Shown one piece after another: positions 38,837 to 48,614 of a stretch of 64,000 nt of DNA. How positions within the stretch are numbered: the first letter of the stretch is position 1; each line of letters starts with the position of its first letter. Under the pieces are notes generated by a model, which was given only the letters and a program-made list of their open reading frames with translations, was not told the origin of the DNA and searched no databases. Source of the DNA: Wenjunlia vitaminophila DSM 41686 (lineage in GTDB: Bacteria; Actinomycetota; Actinomycetes; Streptomycetales; Streptomycetaceae). The DNA lies in assembly GCF_000380165.1 (NCBI RefSeq), contig NZ_KB904635.1:146483-210482 (forward strand). The letters run 5' to 3'. A program made the position numbers and the translations under genes.

Positions 38837-40141
38837 TCAGGCCGGGTTGGACTCCTCCCACAGTTCGCAGCAGTCGGCCCACGACTCGTCCGCGGTGGTG
38901 GGGCGCAGGACGCCTTCGTACTCGTCCAGCAGTGCCCGCACCTCCGGGACGTCCCGGTACTCGTCCAGCCTGTGCAGCACCACCCGGAAGCGGGCGGCGG
39001 TGCGCTCCGACGGGACGTCCGCGCCGAGCTCGAGCATCCGGGCGGCGACGCTCGCTGCCTTCTCCGGCTCGTTGGCGTCGGCGTAGGCGATGGCCAACCA
39101 CGACAGGTACAGGGCCAGCTCCCGGGCGTGGGTGGCGTCGTACCGGGTGAGCACCTCGCTGAGGATCGGCACGGCCCGCAGCGGGCGGCGCAGCTCGGTG
39201 TAGGCCCGGGCCTCCATGATCTGGAGCTCCTTGTGGTCCATCCAGTACAGGTACTCGGGCTCCTCGTCGCCCGGCTCGCACCGGGCCATGGCCTCGGCGG
39301 CCTGTCCCAGTGCGAACAGCGCCGGCTGCGTCTCCTTCGCCTGCACGTGTGCCCAGGCCAGGCGGTCCCAGTAGAGCGCGGCCGCCTTCGGCGGCGCCGT
39401 GCCGCAGGAGTGCTCCACGGCAGCCCTGGCCATCGCCACCCCTTCTCTGGGGTCGCCGACATTGGTCACCTGATAGGCGAGCGACCCGAGAACGTTACCC
39501 ACCAATGTGGGGTCCGCGGCACCGCGTGCCGCGGAAAGACCAACGTGGTATATCCGTGCCGCCTCGGCGTGTTTTCCCGCGTCCGACGCTATCCATCCGG
39601 TGATCTGCGCGAGTTCCCCGATGACGGTCAGGAGCCGCCGGCCCACCCATTCCGTGTAACACCCGTCCCGGTAGAGCCGGACCGCCGAGTTCAGTTCCCG
39701 GTAGGCGGGGCGCAACAGGTCCCCGCCCGCCAGGACGTCGTCGGCGAGCCGTAGCCCGTGGGCCCGGCGGGCGAGGTGCTCGACGGTCTCCATGCCCACG
39801 CGGCGCCCGACGCGGCTGAGCGGGACGACCTGGGGCGGGTCCTCGAGCGGGAGCTCGGCGAGCCCGTTGACCTGCGCGTCGTCCTCGCACCTCGTGGTTC
39901 GTCTGACCGGAAAGGCGGCCCGTTTCAGCTCGCCGAGCGGTACGTTGAGCGCGTCGGCGATGAACGGCAGCCAGGTGTCCGGAGTGCGGGCGCCGCGCTC
40001 CCACCTGCTGACCTCGTTGCGGGTCAGTGACTGCGTCCCGGACAGCCTGCACAGCTCGTCGGCGAGGTCGCGCTGACTCATGTGGGCGTCGAGCCGAAGA
40101 CGCGCGAGAAACTGCCCGAACTTCTTTCTTTTCTCACTCAC
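38837..40141 (-). CDS. XRE helix-turn-helix regulator with TPR-like C-terminus
   Basis: A 434-residue regulator. The N-terminal XRE domain (about 5-70, FGQFLARLRLDAHMSQRDLADELCRLSGTQSLTRNEVSRWERGARTP) is followed by a long helical region with TPR-like repeats (ALYWDRLAWAHVQAKETQPALFALGQAAEAMARC; LALYLSWLAIAYADANEPEKAASVAARMLELG). This layout is common in actinomycete regulators near small ATPase or secreted-peptide genes. It is divergent from the HATPase gene at 40284, with 142 nt between them, so that gene is the likeliest partner. Confidence 0.87.
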   Translation of the reverse strand: MSEKRKKFGQFLARLRLDAHMSQRDLADELCRLSGTQSLTRNEVSRWERGARTPDTWLPFIADALNVPLGELKRAAFPVRRTTRCEDDAQVNGLAELPLEDPPQVVPLSRVGRRVGMETVEHLARRAHGLRLADDVLAGGDLLRPAYRELNSAVRLYRDGCYTEWVGRRLLTVIGELAQITGWIASDAGKHAEAARIYHVGLSAARGAADPTLVGNVLGSLAYQVTNVGDPREGVAMARAAVEHSCGTAPPKAAALYWDRLAWAHVQAKETQPALFALGQAAEAMARCEPGDEEPEYLYWMDHKELQIMEARAYTELRRPLRAVPILSEVLTRYDATHARELALYLSWLAIAYADANEPEKAASVAARMLELGADVPSERTAARFRVVLHRLDEYRDVPEVRALLDEYEGVLRPTTADESWADCCELWEESNPA

Positions 40142-40283
40142 TACTGGCCCCCCCGTTGGCCTGGAAGTCCATTCTGGCCCCCCTCATGGCCCCCTGTCTG
40201 GCTCCTGTGCAGAACCGATACACACCGGCACCATCGGTAATCGGCAGACTGCTAGGCGTGGCAAATCCAACGGGGTTGATCAC

Positions 40284-41075
40284 ATGTACGTACGGGGGAC
40301 GAACGAGGAGACCGGGCCGGTGCGGCCCCTGACGGAGCACCGCGGGAGCGCGCAGCCCCGCCCCGGAGGGCGGCCACCAGAAAGGGACGCTCCGTGGTAC
40401 CGGGGGGACCACTTCCCCCTCGGTTCGCCGAACACGCCGCGGAACGCCCGGCTCCTGGTGGGTGCGGCCCTCGCCGACTGGCGGCTGCTGCCCCTGCTGG
40501 ACGACGCGGTGTACTGCGTCAACGAGCTGGTGATCAACGCGGTGCAGCACGCGGTCGGCCCGGCGTCGGCCAGGCCGCGGGACCGGACGGTGACCGTGGC
40601 GGCGCGCTACCGACGCCCCTGGGAAGTGGTCCTGGAGGTCGGGGACGACGATCCCCGGTTCCCCGGGGAGTCCGAGCCGATGGCGGACGACGACGAGTTG
40701 GCGCAGTGCGGACGGGGGTTATCCATCGTGCGAACCCTCGCCGACGAGCTGGGATGGACGCGTACCGCGGCCGGCGGGAAGCTGGTCATCGTCCGGTTCG
40801 CCGCGAACCGCCGCACGGGGGACGGGCCCGGTATAGCGGGCGACCTGCCCACACCGGTCGCCGTCTGCGCCCGGTGCGCCCGGAGGGCGTGCTGGGGCTG
40901 CGGCGACGTGCCGGACCTGGCGCCGCCGCCGGAGTACCCTTCGGCCCGGTCGGCGCACGTCGCCACGGCGAGGAGCGGCCACCACGGTGTGGTGCTCGAG
41001 CTGCACGGGACCCGGCGCGAGCACGAGCGCGCCCGGGAGGCTGGCACCGGGTGCACCGACGGGCGGCGTCGGTAA
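40284..41075 (+). CDS. HATPase (anti-sigma-type) ATP-binding protein with C-terminal Cys-rich tail
   Basis: A 263-residue protein. The GHKL ATPase domain has an N box (CVNELVINAVQHAVG, about 77-91), G1 (VGDDDPRFPGES) and G2 (CGRGLSIVRTLADELGW). Actinomycete members act as serine kinases/anti-sigma switches. The C-terminal 70 residues carry CARCARRACWGCGD, four cysteines that could bind metal, unusual for the family. Codon 146, in the GRGLS loop, is TTA (40719-40721), so translation may need the bldA tRNA. It is divergent from the XRE-TPR gene. Confidence 0.82.
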   Translation: MYVRGTNEETGPVRPLTEHRGSAQPRPGGRPPERDAPWYRGDHFPLGSPNTPRNARLLVGAALADWRLLPLLDDAVYCVNELVINAVQHAVGPASARPRDRTVTVAARYRRPWEVVLEVGDDDPRFPGESEPMADDDELAQCGRGLSIVRTLADELGWTRTAAGGKLVIVRFAANRRTGDGPGIAGDLPTPVAVCARCARRACWGCGDVPDLAPPPEYPSARSAHVATARSGHHGVVLELHGTRREHERAREAGTGCTDGRRR

Positions 41076-41169
41076 TTCGCTTGCTCCGGGGCGGGTGCCT
41101 CACCAGGATCGCCGCCATGACGCCCTGCCACTTCCTCGTGTCGCCGCCCGCCGTGTCGTCCGATGCCGC

Positions 41170-41838
41170 GTGGCGACAGCAGCGGGGCGGTTCCCGGGAA
41201 GGACGGCCAGCCTCTCGACCCAGGTGACCGGCGCCCTGGTCGCGGGGCTGGCGGCGGGGTACGGCATCGCCGTGCCGGTGGGTGCGATAGCCCCGCTGCT
41301 GATCAGCCTCACGGCCCGCACGTCGTTCCGCGTCGGCGCCGCCGCGGCACTCGGGGTGGCCACCGCCGACGGGTTGTTCTGCCTGCTGGTGGTCGCCGGG
41401 GGCAGGGCGGTGAAGCAGTGGGTCGAACCGGTGGCGCGGCCGATGACCTTGCTGGGGGCGGTCGTCCTGCTGGGCTGGGCGGCCCACACCGCCTTCACCG
41501 CGGTACGGGCCCACCGCAGCCCGTCGGACGGCCATGGGACCACACCTGTCCGGCCCAGGCTGAGCTCTCCCGGCCGGGCCTATGCCGCCCTGCTGGGGCT
41601 GACCCTGCTCAACCCGGCCACCGTGGTGTACTTCGGCGCGCTGGTCCTGGGGGACCAGCCGTCCAACGGACCCGTCTTCGTCGGGGCCGCGTTCGCGGCC
41701 TCGGCGAGCTGGCAGTTGTTGCTCGCCGGGAGCGGCCGACTGGTGGGGCGGCTGTTGACCGGCCGTCGGGGGCGGTTGGGCACGGCCCTGGCCTCCAGTG
41801 TGCTGGTCACCGTGCTCGCGGCTCGGCTGCTGTGGTGA
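41170..41838 (+). CDS. LysE family amino-acid exporter
   Basis: A 222-residue membrane protein with about six helices and the LysE/RhtB pattern: GLAAGYGIAVPVGAIAPLLISLTARTSFRVGAAAALGVATADGLFCLLVV, and later LLGLTLLNPATVVYFGALVL. It exports amino acids or similar small compounds. The start is uncertain: the GTG at 41170 is the first plausible codon but has no ribosome binding site, and a GTG at 41224 is the alternative. It follows the HATPase gene by about 95 nt. Confidence 0.8.
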   Translation: MATAAGRFPGRTASLSTQVTGALVAGLAAGYGIAVPVGAIAPLLISLTARTSFRVGAAAALGVATADGLFCLLVVAGGRAVKQWVEPVARPMTLLGAVVLLGWAAHTAFTAVRAHRSPSDGHGTTPVRPRLSSPGRAYAALLGLTLLNPATVVYFGALVLGDQPSNGPVFVGAAFAASASWQLLLAGSGRLVGRLLTGRRGRLGTALASSVLVTVLAARLLW

Positions 41839-41927
41839 GGCAGGGACACGCCCCGGGGCACGGGGCACTGTGCACGGGGCACCGGAGCCTCCAGCGCGCT
41901 CGGGTGCGGGGGCTGTGTGGCCGCGGG

Positions 41928-42680
41928 TCAGCGCCCGGAGGGTTCGGCAACCAGGGTGAGGTAGGCGAGGCCGAAGACACCGCGGTACCCGGCGAGGTAC
42001 TGGGTGCGGTGCTCGTCGGCCAACTCCCGGGCCGGCCCCGCCCCGGGGTCCTCCGGGTGTTCCCGTGCCCACCGCTCGAGGCCGCCGCACCAACGGGACT
42101 CGAAGGTGTCCCACTCCTCCTCGCTGGCCACGCTGAACTCCAACGGCCGGTACCCGCTCTCCGCGGCCAGCCCGACCAGCTCGGACAGCGAGCCGAAGTC
42201 GTCGGGTCCGGCCTCCAGTGCGGCCAGCGCCTCCGGGGTGGGGGGGTGTTGCCAGAACCCCTCGCCGAGGAGCACCCGCCCGCCCTCGGCCAGCAACGGG
42301 GACACGGCACGCAGGGCCTGCCGGGTGCCGCCGAAGGCGTGGCTGGCGCCGATGACGATGACCACGTCGGCCGGCCCGCCGGTCCAGGTCGCCGCCTCGG
42401 CCCGTTCCAGACGCAGCCGGTCCGACAGACCACGTGCCTCGGCGTTGACCCGGGCCCGGTCCAGCACGCGGGCGTCGCGGTCCACGCCGACCCCGCTGGC
42501 CGTCGGCTCAGCGGCGAGCAGCCGCAACAGCAACTCGGCCCAACCACAGCCGAGGTCCACCACCCGGGCACCGGCCAGCGGGCGCAGCGAGTCGAGCAGG
42601 GAATCGGCTCGGAAGTCGGAGAGCGGGGAGTTGAAATCCAGGTGGGAGTAGGCGTGGTGGCGGATCTCGAGATCGGTCAT
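41928..42680 (-). CDS. SAM-dependent class I methyltransferase
   Basis: A 250-residue methyltransferase with motif I VVDLGCGWAELLLRLL (about 42-57), motif II VGVDRDARVLDRA, and VVIVIGASHAFGGTRQALRAVSPLLAEGGRVLLGEGFW. The substrate is unknown. The ATG at 42680 has GAGGG 8 nt upstream, better than the GTG two codons before it. It converges with the LysE-type gene 89 nt away. Confidence 0.88.
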   Translation of the reverse strand: MTDLEIRHHAYSHLDFNSPLSDFRADSLLDSLRPLAGARVVDLGCGWAELLLRLLAAEPTASGVGVDRDARVLDRARVNAEARGLSDRLRLERAEAATWTGGPADVVIVIGASHAFGGTRQALRAVSPLLAEGGRVLLGEGFWQHPPTPEALAALEAGPDDFGSLSELVGLAAESGYRPLEFSVASEEEWDTFESRWCGGLERWAREHPEDPGAGPARELADEHRTQYLAGYRGVFGLAYLTLVAEPSGR

Positions 42681-43006
42681 CAGCACACCCTCGCAGTGGC
42701 TCCTGACGGGGGGAATCGATTTTCCTTCTGCGGGAGCGCCAACCGGATCATCCGAACGAGTGACACCGTTGAGCTTGGCTCCGCCCTATTGACACTCCGT
42801 GCACTGTCCGGCCTCGAGCGTGACACGACATGCCACCCAGCGGAATTCCTCATGTCAGGAATTAGTATGGGCACAGCCCCCGACCGGCTGACCGCTTTTC
42901 CCCCGTAAGCGGAGGCCGGTCGGGGGCACCGCAATCCCCCGGCGGCCGGGCGCGGTCGCCGGCACCGGCGGGCGCGGCCGTCGGCTGGTCGGCCGGCCGG
43001 GCCCCC
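42681..43006. other. Intergenic downstream of mntH, upstream of the methyltransferase
   Basis: No supported gene. A/T content is higher than usual at 42715-42865. It holds a 7-bp inverted repeat AATTCCT-CATGTC-AGGAATT (42844-42863) and the mntH terminator. TTGACA at 42789 lies on the plus strand and has no downstream gene, so it is not taken as a promoter. Confidence 0.45.
42876..42927 (-). terminator. Terminator downstream of mntH
   Basis: GCCCCCGACCGGC pairs with GCCGGTCGGGGGC; inside them CCGCTT pairs with AAGCGG, with a small bulge. The whole stem-loop lies 80 nt beyond the mntH stop. Confidence 0.75.
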
Positions 43007-44251
43007 TCATCCCCGCCCCGTGGCGATCAACCACAGCAGCACGCCGTTCAGCGTCACCACGGTCCCGGTGGCCGCGAACGCCGCCACCGCGGTGGCGGCA
43101 CCGTTCACGTCGGCCCCCATCACCGAGCGGCGCGAGGTCAGGACGGCCAGCGGGACCAGCGCGAACGGGATGCCGAAGGACAGCAGCACCTGGGACACCA
43201 CCAGGCACCAGGTGGGGTCGGCGCCGCTCGCCAGGAGCAGCACCGCGGGCACCAGGGTGAGCAGGCGTCGCGGCAGCAGCGGAACGGGGCGCCGCAGCAG
43301 ACCCTCCATGACCACCGCCCCGGCGTGGCAGCCGACGCTGGTGGAGACCAGACCCGAGCCGAGGACGGCCACGGCGAACAGCGCTCCGACGGCCGCGCCG
43401 AGGCTGGAGGTGACGGCGGCGTGTGCCCCGGCCAGCGTGTCGGTGTCCGGCAGGCCGCCCAGGTTCCCCGCGGCGACCAGCAGCATGGCGGCGTTGACCC
43501 CGCCCGCCATGAGCATGGACAGGCCCACGTCCCACCGGGTGGTGCGCAGCAGGAGGTGGCGCCGCGGGTGCTCGCGCAGGGGGCCGTGCCGGTCCCGGGC
43601 CAGGGCGGAGTGCAGGTGGACGGCGTGCGGCATCACGGTGGCGCCGAGGATGCCGGCCCCGAGCAGCACGCTGTCCGTGCCGTCGAAGGCGGGTGCCAAC
43701 CCGGAGACGGCCGCGGCCGGCGGTGGCTCGAGGACCAGTCCGGCGGCGAACCCGACGGTGACCACCGCGAGGAAGGACAGCACCAGGTGCTCGAAGGCCC
43801 TTTGGCCGCGCCGGTCCCTGACCAGCAGCAGCGCGGTGGACACCAGTCCGGTCACCAGGCCGCCCCACACCAGGGGCAGGTCGAACAGCAGGTGCAGGGC
43901 GACGGCACCGCCGATGACCTCGGCGACGTCGGTGGCCATCACGACGGCCTCGGCCTGCGCCCAGTAGGCGAGCCGCGCGGGGCCGGGAAGCCGGCGGCCG
44001 AGGAGTTGCGGCAGGGACTCCCCGGTGACCAGGCCGAGCTTGGCCGCCAGGTACTGGACGAGGACGGCGACGAGGTTGGCCGCGACCACGACCCACAGCA
44101 GGAGGTAGCCGTGGTGTGCGCCCGCGCTGGTGTTGGTGGCGATGTTGCCGGGATCGACGTAGGCGACGGACGCGACGAAGGCCGGGCCCAGCGGGAGCAG
44201 CCGGCTGCCGGGCACGGAACGGGAGCGGGGAACGGGCTCCACCTGGGTCAT
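43007..44251 (-). CDS. mntH: Nramp family divalent metal (Mn2+) transporter
   Basis: A 414-residue proton-coupled metal importer with about 11 helices. Metal-site motifs are present: VAYVDPGNIATNTSAG in helix 1 and GATVMPHAVHLHSALA in helix 6. The GGAG 6 nt before the ATG fixes the start. It lies directly downstream of class Ic nrdB, separated by a terminator. A manganese importer beside a Phe-type R2 subunit, whose cofactor uses manganese in the prototype, is a suggestive pairing; this is inference. Confidence 0.92.
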   Translation of the reverse strand: MTQVEPVPRSRSVPGSRLLPLGPAFVASVAYVDPGNIATNTSAGAHHGYLLLWVVVAANLVAVLVQYLAAKLGLVTGESLPQLLGRRLPGPARLAYWAQAEAVVMATDVAEVIGGAVALHLLFDLPLVWGGLVTGLVSTALLLVRDRRGQRAFEHLVLSFLAVVTVGFAAGLVLEPPPAAAVSGLAPAFDGTDSVLLGAGILGATVMPHAVHLHSALARDRHGPLREHPRRHLLLRTTRWDVGLSMLMAGGVNAAMLLVAAGNLGGLPDTDTLAGAHAAVTSSLGAAVGALFAVAVLGSGLVSTSVGCHAGAVVMEGLLRRPVPLLPRRLLTLVPAVLLLASGADPTWCLVVSQVLLSFGIPFALVPLAVLTSRRSVMGADVNGAATAVAAFAATGTVVTLNGVLLWLIATGRG

Positions 44252-44365
44252 GGCGGACTCCGGAGGCGGTGGGACGACGGGCGCGGGCGGGCCCCGGGCG
44301 CGCGGCCCACGCCGGGCGGCCCACGACCGGGCGGCGCGGGCGGGCGGCGCGGGCGGGCCGCGAAC

Positions 44366-44390
44366 GGCCCCGGCTCGGCGTGCCGGGGCC
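44366..44390 (-). terminator. Terminator after nrdB
   Basis: GGCCCCGG pairs with CCGGGGCC across a 9-nt loop, 75 nt downstream of the nrdB stop, in a very GC-rich spacer before mntH. Confidence 0.55.
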
Positions 44391-44464
44391 GGCGGTCCGG
44401 TTCACCGCGGCGCGGCGGCGATACGTGACGGGTGCCCAGGGGTCGGGAGAGCAACTGGGGGTGG

Positions 44465-45571
44465 TCAGTCCCAGTCCAGCGTCCCGCCGTTCTGGTACTC
44501 GATGACCCGGGTCTCGAAGAAGTTCTTCTCCTTCTTCAGGTCCATGGCCTCGCTCATCCACGGGAACGGGTTCTCCGTGTGCGGGAAGACGGGGGCGAGT
44601 CCGAGTTGGCCGCAGCGGCGGTTGGTGACGAACCGCATGTACTGGTCGCACAGGTCGCTGTTGAGGCCGAGGATGCCGCGGGGCATCACGTCCCGGCCGT
44701 AGGCGATCTCCAGTTCACACCCCTCGGCGAGCATGGTGCGGGCCTCGGCCTGGAACCGGTCGGTCCACAGGTGGGGGTTCTCGATCTTGATCTGGTTGAT
44801 GCAGTCGATTCCGAAGTTCAGGTGGATGGACTCGTCGCGCAGGATGTACTGGTACTGCTCGGCGATGCCCACCATTTTGTCCCGGCGCCCGAAGGACAGG
44901 ATCTGGGCGAACCCGGTGTAGAACCACATGCCCTCGAAGACCACGTAGAAGGCGATGAGGTCGCGCAGGAACTGGCGGTCGTTGTCGGGCGTGCCGGTCG
45001 TGAACTCCGGGTCGGCGAGGTGCTCGGTGAACTGCAGGGCCCACGCCGCCTTGTCCGTGATGGACGGCACCTCGCGGTACATGTTGAACATCTCGCCCTC
45101 ATCCAGTCCGAGGCTCTCGCAGATGTACTCGAAGGTGTGGGTGTGCACGGCCTCCTCGAACGCCTGGCGCAGCAGGTACTGGCGGCACTCGGGGTTGGTG
45201 AGGTGGCGGTAGACGGCGAGGACGAGGTTGTTGGCGACGAGGGACTCCGACGTGGCGAAGAAGCCCAGGTTGCGCTTGATCGCGTGCCGCTCGTCCGCGG
45301 TCAGCCCGTCCGGGGACTTCCACAGGGCGAGGTCGGCCTGCATGGACACCTCGGTGGGCATCCAGTGGTTGTTGCAGCCGGCGAGGTACTTCTCCCAGGC
45401 CCAGGTGTATTTCAGCGGCAGGAGCTGGTTGACGTCGGCACGGGCGTTGATCATCGCCTTGTCCTCGACGTTGACCCGGGCGGCCGAGCGGTCGATGGCG
45501 CCGAGGCCGGTGGGGTCCACCTGGGGGGCGGTGGCCTGACGGGGGGTGGCGACGTCGGGGTGAGTGGTCAC
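44465..45571 (-). CDS. nrdB: Ribonucleotide reductase beta subunit, class Ic-like (Phe at radical site)
   Basis: A 368-residue R2 protein that generates the oxidising equivalent for NrdA. Metal ligands fit: Glu109 in FFATSESLV, Glu140 and His143 in [10 protein letters not shown], then the later FEGMWFY and [11 protein letters not shown]. The tyrosyl-radical position, four residues after the first His, is Phe147, and the first ligand is Glu rather than Asp. Both match the class Ic (Chlamydia-type) R2, which uses a Mn/Fe cofactor in the prototype. Relative spacings (31, 34 and 38 residues from Glu109) equal those I recall for the Chlamydia protein. The GTG at 45571 has GAGGAA at 5 nt. It follows nrdA by 65 nt. 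Confidence 0.93.
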   Translation of the reverse strand: MTTHPDVATPRQATAPQVDPTGLGAIDRSAARVNVEDKAMINARADVNQLLPLKYTWAWEKYLAGCNNHWMPTEVSMQADLALWKSPDGLTADERHAIKRNLGFFATSESLVANNLVLAVYRHLTNPECRQYLLRQAFEEAVHTHTFEYICESLGLDEGEMFNMYREVPSITDKAAWALQFTEHLADPEFTTGTPDNDRQFLRDLIAFYVVFEGMWFYTGFAQILSFGRRDKMVGIAEQYQYILRDESIHLNFGIDCINQIKIENPHLWTDRFQAEARTMLAEGCELEIAYGRDVMPRGILGLNSDLCDQYMRFVTNRRCGQLGLAPVFPHTENPFPWMSEAMDLKKEKNFFETRVIEYQNGGTLDWD

Positions 45572-45636
45572 GGTCGTTCCTCGGTGACGTTGGGGTTCGC
45601 TGTTCGTGGAGGGGTGGGAGGGGCCGGGCCGCCGGC

Positions 45637-48156
45637 CTACTGGCAGGCTTCGCAGTCCGGTTCGTCGACCGAGCAGGCCACGGGTGCGTTCCCGGTCGGG
45701 GGCGGCGGGACCGGAACGGCGTTGAGCTTGCCGTCGGTGGTGGCCAGGGTGCTCTTCTCCACATGGGTGGCGCTGAGGGCGCGCAGGTAGTAGGTGGTCT
45801 TCAGACCGGACCGCCAGGCGTCGCGGTAGAGCTGGTCCAGTGCCCGGCCGCTGGGTGCGACGAGGTACAGGTTCAGGGACTGCGCCTGGTCGATCCACTT
45901 CTGCCGGCGGGAGGCGGCCCGGACCAACCATCCGGGTTCGATCTCGAACGCCGTCGCGTAGAGCGCCCTGAGGTCGGCCGGCACCCTGGCGATGGGCCCG
46001 AGGCTGCCGTCGTGGTACTTCAGGTCACTGATCATCTCGTCGTCCCAGAGGCCGCGTTCCTTCAGGTCGCGCACCAGGTGGGGGTTGACGACGGTGAAGT
46101 CGCCGGACATGTTCGCCTTCACGAACAGGTTGCGGAACAGGGGCTCGATGGACTGGTTGACCCCCGTGATGTTGGCGATGGTCGCGGTGGGGGCGATGGC
46201 CATGATGTTGGAGTTGCGCACGCCGACGGTGCGCACCCGTTCGCGCAGCGCCTCCCAGTCCAGTGTCCTGCCGGTGTCCATGGTCAGGTCTCCGGAGCGG
46301 GCCCGGGCCAGCAGGGCGACGGAGTCGATGGGCAGGACGCCCCGGGACCACAGGGAGCCCTCGAAGGTGGCGTACCGGCCGCGCTCGGCGGCCAGGTCGG
46401 CGGAGGCGGAGATCGCGTAGTAGCTGATCTCCTCCATGCTGCGGTCGGCGAACTCCACGGCCTCGGGGGAGGACACCGGCAGGCGCAGGGTGAACAGGGC
46501 GTCCTGGTAGCCCATCAGCCCCAGTCCGACGGGCCGGTGGCGCTGGTTGGAGCGTCGGGCCTCGGGGATCGTGTAGTGGTTGACGTCAATGACGTTGTCG
46601 AGCATCCGCACGGCGGTGTCCACGGTGCGCCTGAGCCGGGCGGAGTCGATGCCGTCGGGGCCGACGTGCCGGGCGAGGTTGACCGAACCCAGGTTGCAGA
46701 CGGCCACCTCGTCGGCGGAGGTGTTGAGGGTGATCTCGGTGCACAGGTTGGAGGAGTGCACCACCCCGGTGTGGCGCTGCGGGGAACGCAGGTTGCACGG
46801 GTCCTTGAAGGTGATCCACGGATGGCCGGTCTCGAAGAGCATGGTGAGCATGCGGCGCCACAGGTCGACGGCGCGCAGCCGCCGGTGCACCCGGACCTCC
46901 CCCCGGTCGGCCGCCGCCTCGTACTCCTCGTAGCGGGCGGCGAACTCGGGCCCGTACAGGTCGTGCAGGTCGGGGACCTCGTCCGGGGAGAACAGCGTCC
47001 ACTGCGCGTCGGCCTCCACCCGCTGGAGGAAGAGGTCGGGCACCCAGTTGGCGGTGTTCATGTCGTGGGTGCGGCGCCGGTCGTCGCCGGTGTTCTTGCG
47101 CAGGTCGAGGAACTCCTCGATGTCGATGTGCCAGGTCTCCAGGTACGCGCACGCGGCGCCCTTGCGCTTGCCGCCCTGGTTGACCGCGATGGCCGTGTCG
47201 TTGGCGATCTTCAGGAAGGGGACGACGCCCTGGGACCGGCCGTTGGTGCCCTTGATGTGGGCGCCCATCCCGCGCACCGGGGTCCAGTCGTTGCCCAGGC
47301 CGCCGGCGTACTTCGACAGCAGGGCGTTGTTCCGCAGGGACAGGAAGATCTGTTCGAGGTCGTCCTGGACGGTGGTCAGGAAGCACGACGACAACTGGGG
47401 ACGGCGGGTACCGGAGTTGAACAGCGTGGGGGTTGAGCACATGAAGTCGAACGACGACAGGAGTTCGTAGAACTCGATGGCACGCCGCTCCCGGTCGTCC
47501 TCGCGCAGGGCGAGGCCCATGGCGACCCGCATGAAGGCCGCCTGCGGCAACTCGATGCGCGTGCCCCCCAGGTGCGTCAGGTAGCGGTCGTGGAGCGTCT
47601 TCAGCCCGAGGAACTGGAAGTCCAGGTCGCGTTCCGGCCGCAGGGCCGCGCCGAGACGGGCCAGGTCGAACGACGCCAGCTCCTCGTCGAGGAGTTCGGC
47701 GGCGATCCCGCGCTCGACGAACGCGGCGAAGTACCGCGGGTACTCGGCGGCCATCGTCCGGTGGTCGGGTTGCCGTGCCTGGCCGGACAGCTCGGTCACG
47801 GCCTCGGCGCGCAGGCCGTCCAGCAGCAGCCTCGCTGCCACCCGGGAGTACTGCGGCTCGTGCTCCACCTGGGTGCGGGCCGCCATGACCAGGGCGAGCG
47901 CCAGTTCCTCGGCCGTGATCTGGTCGTAGAGGTTGCGCCGCACCTCGGCGAGCACCGGCTCGGGCGAGGCGTCCGGCAGGCCCGCACAGGCCTCGGTGAC
48001 CACCCGCAGCAGGCGCTCCTCGTCCAGCGGCGCGGGGCCTGACGGGCCGCGCACGGTGATCGGGGCGGGGCCGGTGTTCGACGCGGGCCCCCGGGTGCCG
48101 CGGTCGGGCACCCCGGCTTCCTCGGCCTCCGCTACCGGTCCCATGGTGGATGTCAT
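45637..48156 (-). CDS. nrdA: Ribonucleoside-diphosphate reductase alpha subunit
   Basis: An 839-residue catalytic subunit that reduces NDPs to dNDPs. It shows an N-terminal ATP-cone-like region (about 45-130), the active-site thiols in [25 protein letters not shown] and [12 protein letters not shown] (Asn-x-Cys-x-Glu), the radical-transfer tyrosine pair in [10 protein letters not shown], and the shuttle cysteines at the very C-terminus (DCEACQ). The ATG at 48156 has GAGGAG about 7 nt upstream. It is the first gene of nrdAB; the leader of about 450 nt holds an adenosylcobalamin riboswitch. Confidence 0.96.
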   Translation of the reverse strand: MTSTMGPVAEAEEAGVPDRGTRGPASNTGPAPITVRGPSGPAPLDEERLLRVVTEACAGLPDASPEPVLAEVRRNLYDQITAEELALALVMAARTQVEHEPQYSRVAARLLLDGLRAEAVTELSGQARQPDHRTMAAEYPRYFAAFVERGIAAELLDEELASFDLARLGAALRPERDLDFQFLGLKTLHDRYLTHLGGTRIELPQAAFMRVAMGLALREDDRERRAIEFYELLSSFDFMCSTPTLFNSGTRRPQLSSCFLTTVQDDLEQIFLSLRNNALLSKYAGGLGNDWTPVRGMGAHIKGTNGRSQGVVPFLKIANDTAIAVNQGGKRKGAACAYLETWHIDIEEFLDLRKNTGDDRRRTHDMNTANWVPDLFLQRVEADAQWTLFSPDEVPDLHDLYGPEFAARYEEYEAAADRGEVRVHRRLRAVDLWRRMLTMLFETGHPWITFKDPCNLRSPQRHTGVVHSSNLCTEITLNTSADEVAVCNLGSVNLARHVGPDGIDSARLRRTVDTAVRMLDNVIDVNHYTIPEARRSNQRHRPVGLGLMGYQDALFTLRLPVSSPEAVEFADRSMEEISYYAISASADLAAERGRYATFEGSLWSRGVLPIDSVALLARARSGDLTMDTGRTLDWEALRERVRTVGVRNSNIMAIAPTATIANITGVNQSIEPLFRNLFVKANMSGDFTVVNPHLVRDLKERGLWDDEMISDLKYHDGSLGPIARVPADLRALYATAFEIEPGWLVRAASRRQKWIDQAQSLNLYLVAPSGRALDQLYRDAWRSGLKTTYYLRALSATHVEKSTLATTDGKLNAVPVPPPPTGNAPVACSVDEPDCEACQ

Positions 48157-48345
48157 GCCTTCTCCTCGCGCTCGTACCCGTGGGGGTCCTGGGCGGTCCC
48201 GTGCGGCACGGGGCGTCCCTGACCTGACGTGTGGATCGTCCGGGGCGCCGGGAGGAGGCGGTGCGGCACCGGGTGGCTCGGCGAAGACGGCGCCGGCCAC
48301 CGACCTGCCACGCGGCCTCCCCTCGGGACCTCGGAGCGCGCACGC

Positions 48346-48367
48346 CCACCGGCGCGCGCACCGGTGG
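48346..48367 (-). promoter_or_regulatory. Hairpin just downstream of the cobalamin aptamer
   Basis: CCACCGG and CCGGTGG flank 8 nt. The stem begins where the aptamer's conserved GACCTGCC box ends, so the two structures compete for GGTGGCAG-type bases. It is a plausible expression platform; no U-run follows. Confidence 0.5.
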
Positions 48368-48590
48368 CAGGTCTTCGGACTCGTGGGCACACGCCGGCAA
48401 CACGCCGACGCACCTACTGACCGTGGCTTCCCAGACGCCGTTGTGCGCGTCCAGTGCCGTGACCGCCACCCGGGGAGCCTCGTTTCGTCGAGGCCGGAAG
48501 GGCACGGAACGGTGGTCGTTCCCACTCACCGCTGCGGGGCAGTCCCGGAGTTACACCGGGTTCCCTGTTGTCTCGCAAGGCACCTGAGTA
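48365..48590 (-). ncRNA. Adenosylcobalamin (B12) riboswitch in the nrdAB leader
   Basis: Read on the minus strand, the conserved blocks appear in order: GGTGCC, then GGGAACCCGGTGTAACTCC, GGGACTGCCCCGCAGCGGT, GGAAGCCACGGTCAGTAGG and the B12 box CGAGTCCGAAGACCTGCC. All match the cobalamin riboswitch consensus. In Streptomyces such an element represses nrdAB when cobalamin is present, because a B12-dependent class II enzyme then supplies dNTPs. A class II gene elsewhere in this genome is therefore expected. Confidence 0.97.
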
Positions 48591-48614
48591 CCTCGCGAAC
48601 CACCAGCACGACTA

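Noticed and set aside
42789..42794. TTGACA on the plus strand as a promoter
   Set aside because: No -10 at 16-19 nt and no plus-strand gene downstream.
42680..42934. Minus-strand 84-codon frame between mntH and the methyltransferase
   Set aside because: It overlaps the mntH terminator, has no start signal and atypical composition.
45249..45335. Loss of the first metal ligand in NrdB (Ala in the ADLALW segment)
   Set aside because: Initial alignment was wrong; the first ligand is Glu109 in the SESLV helix, which is present.
48157..48529. N-terminal extension of NrdA into the leader
   Set aside because: The open frame runs through the cobalamin riboswitch; the ATG at 48156 has a good ribosome binding site and matches the protein start.
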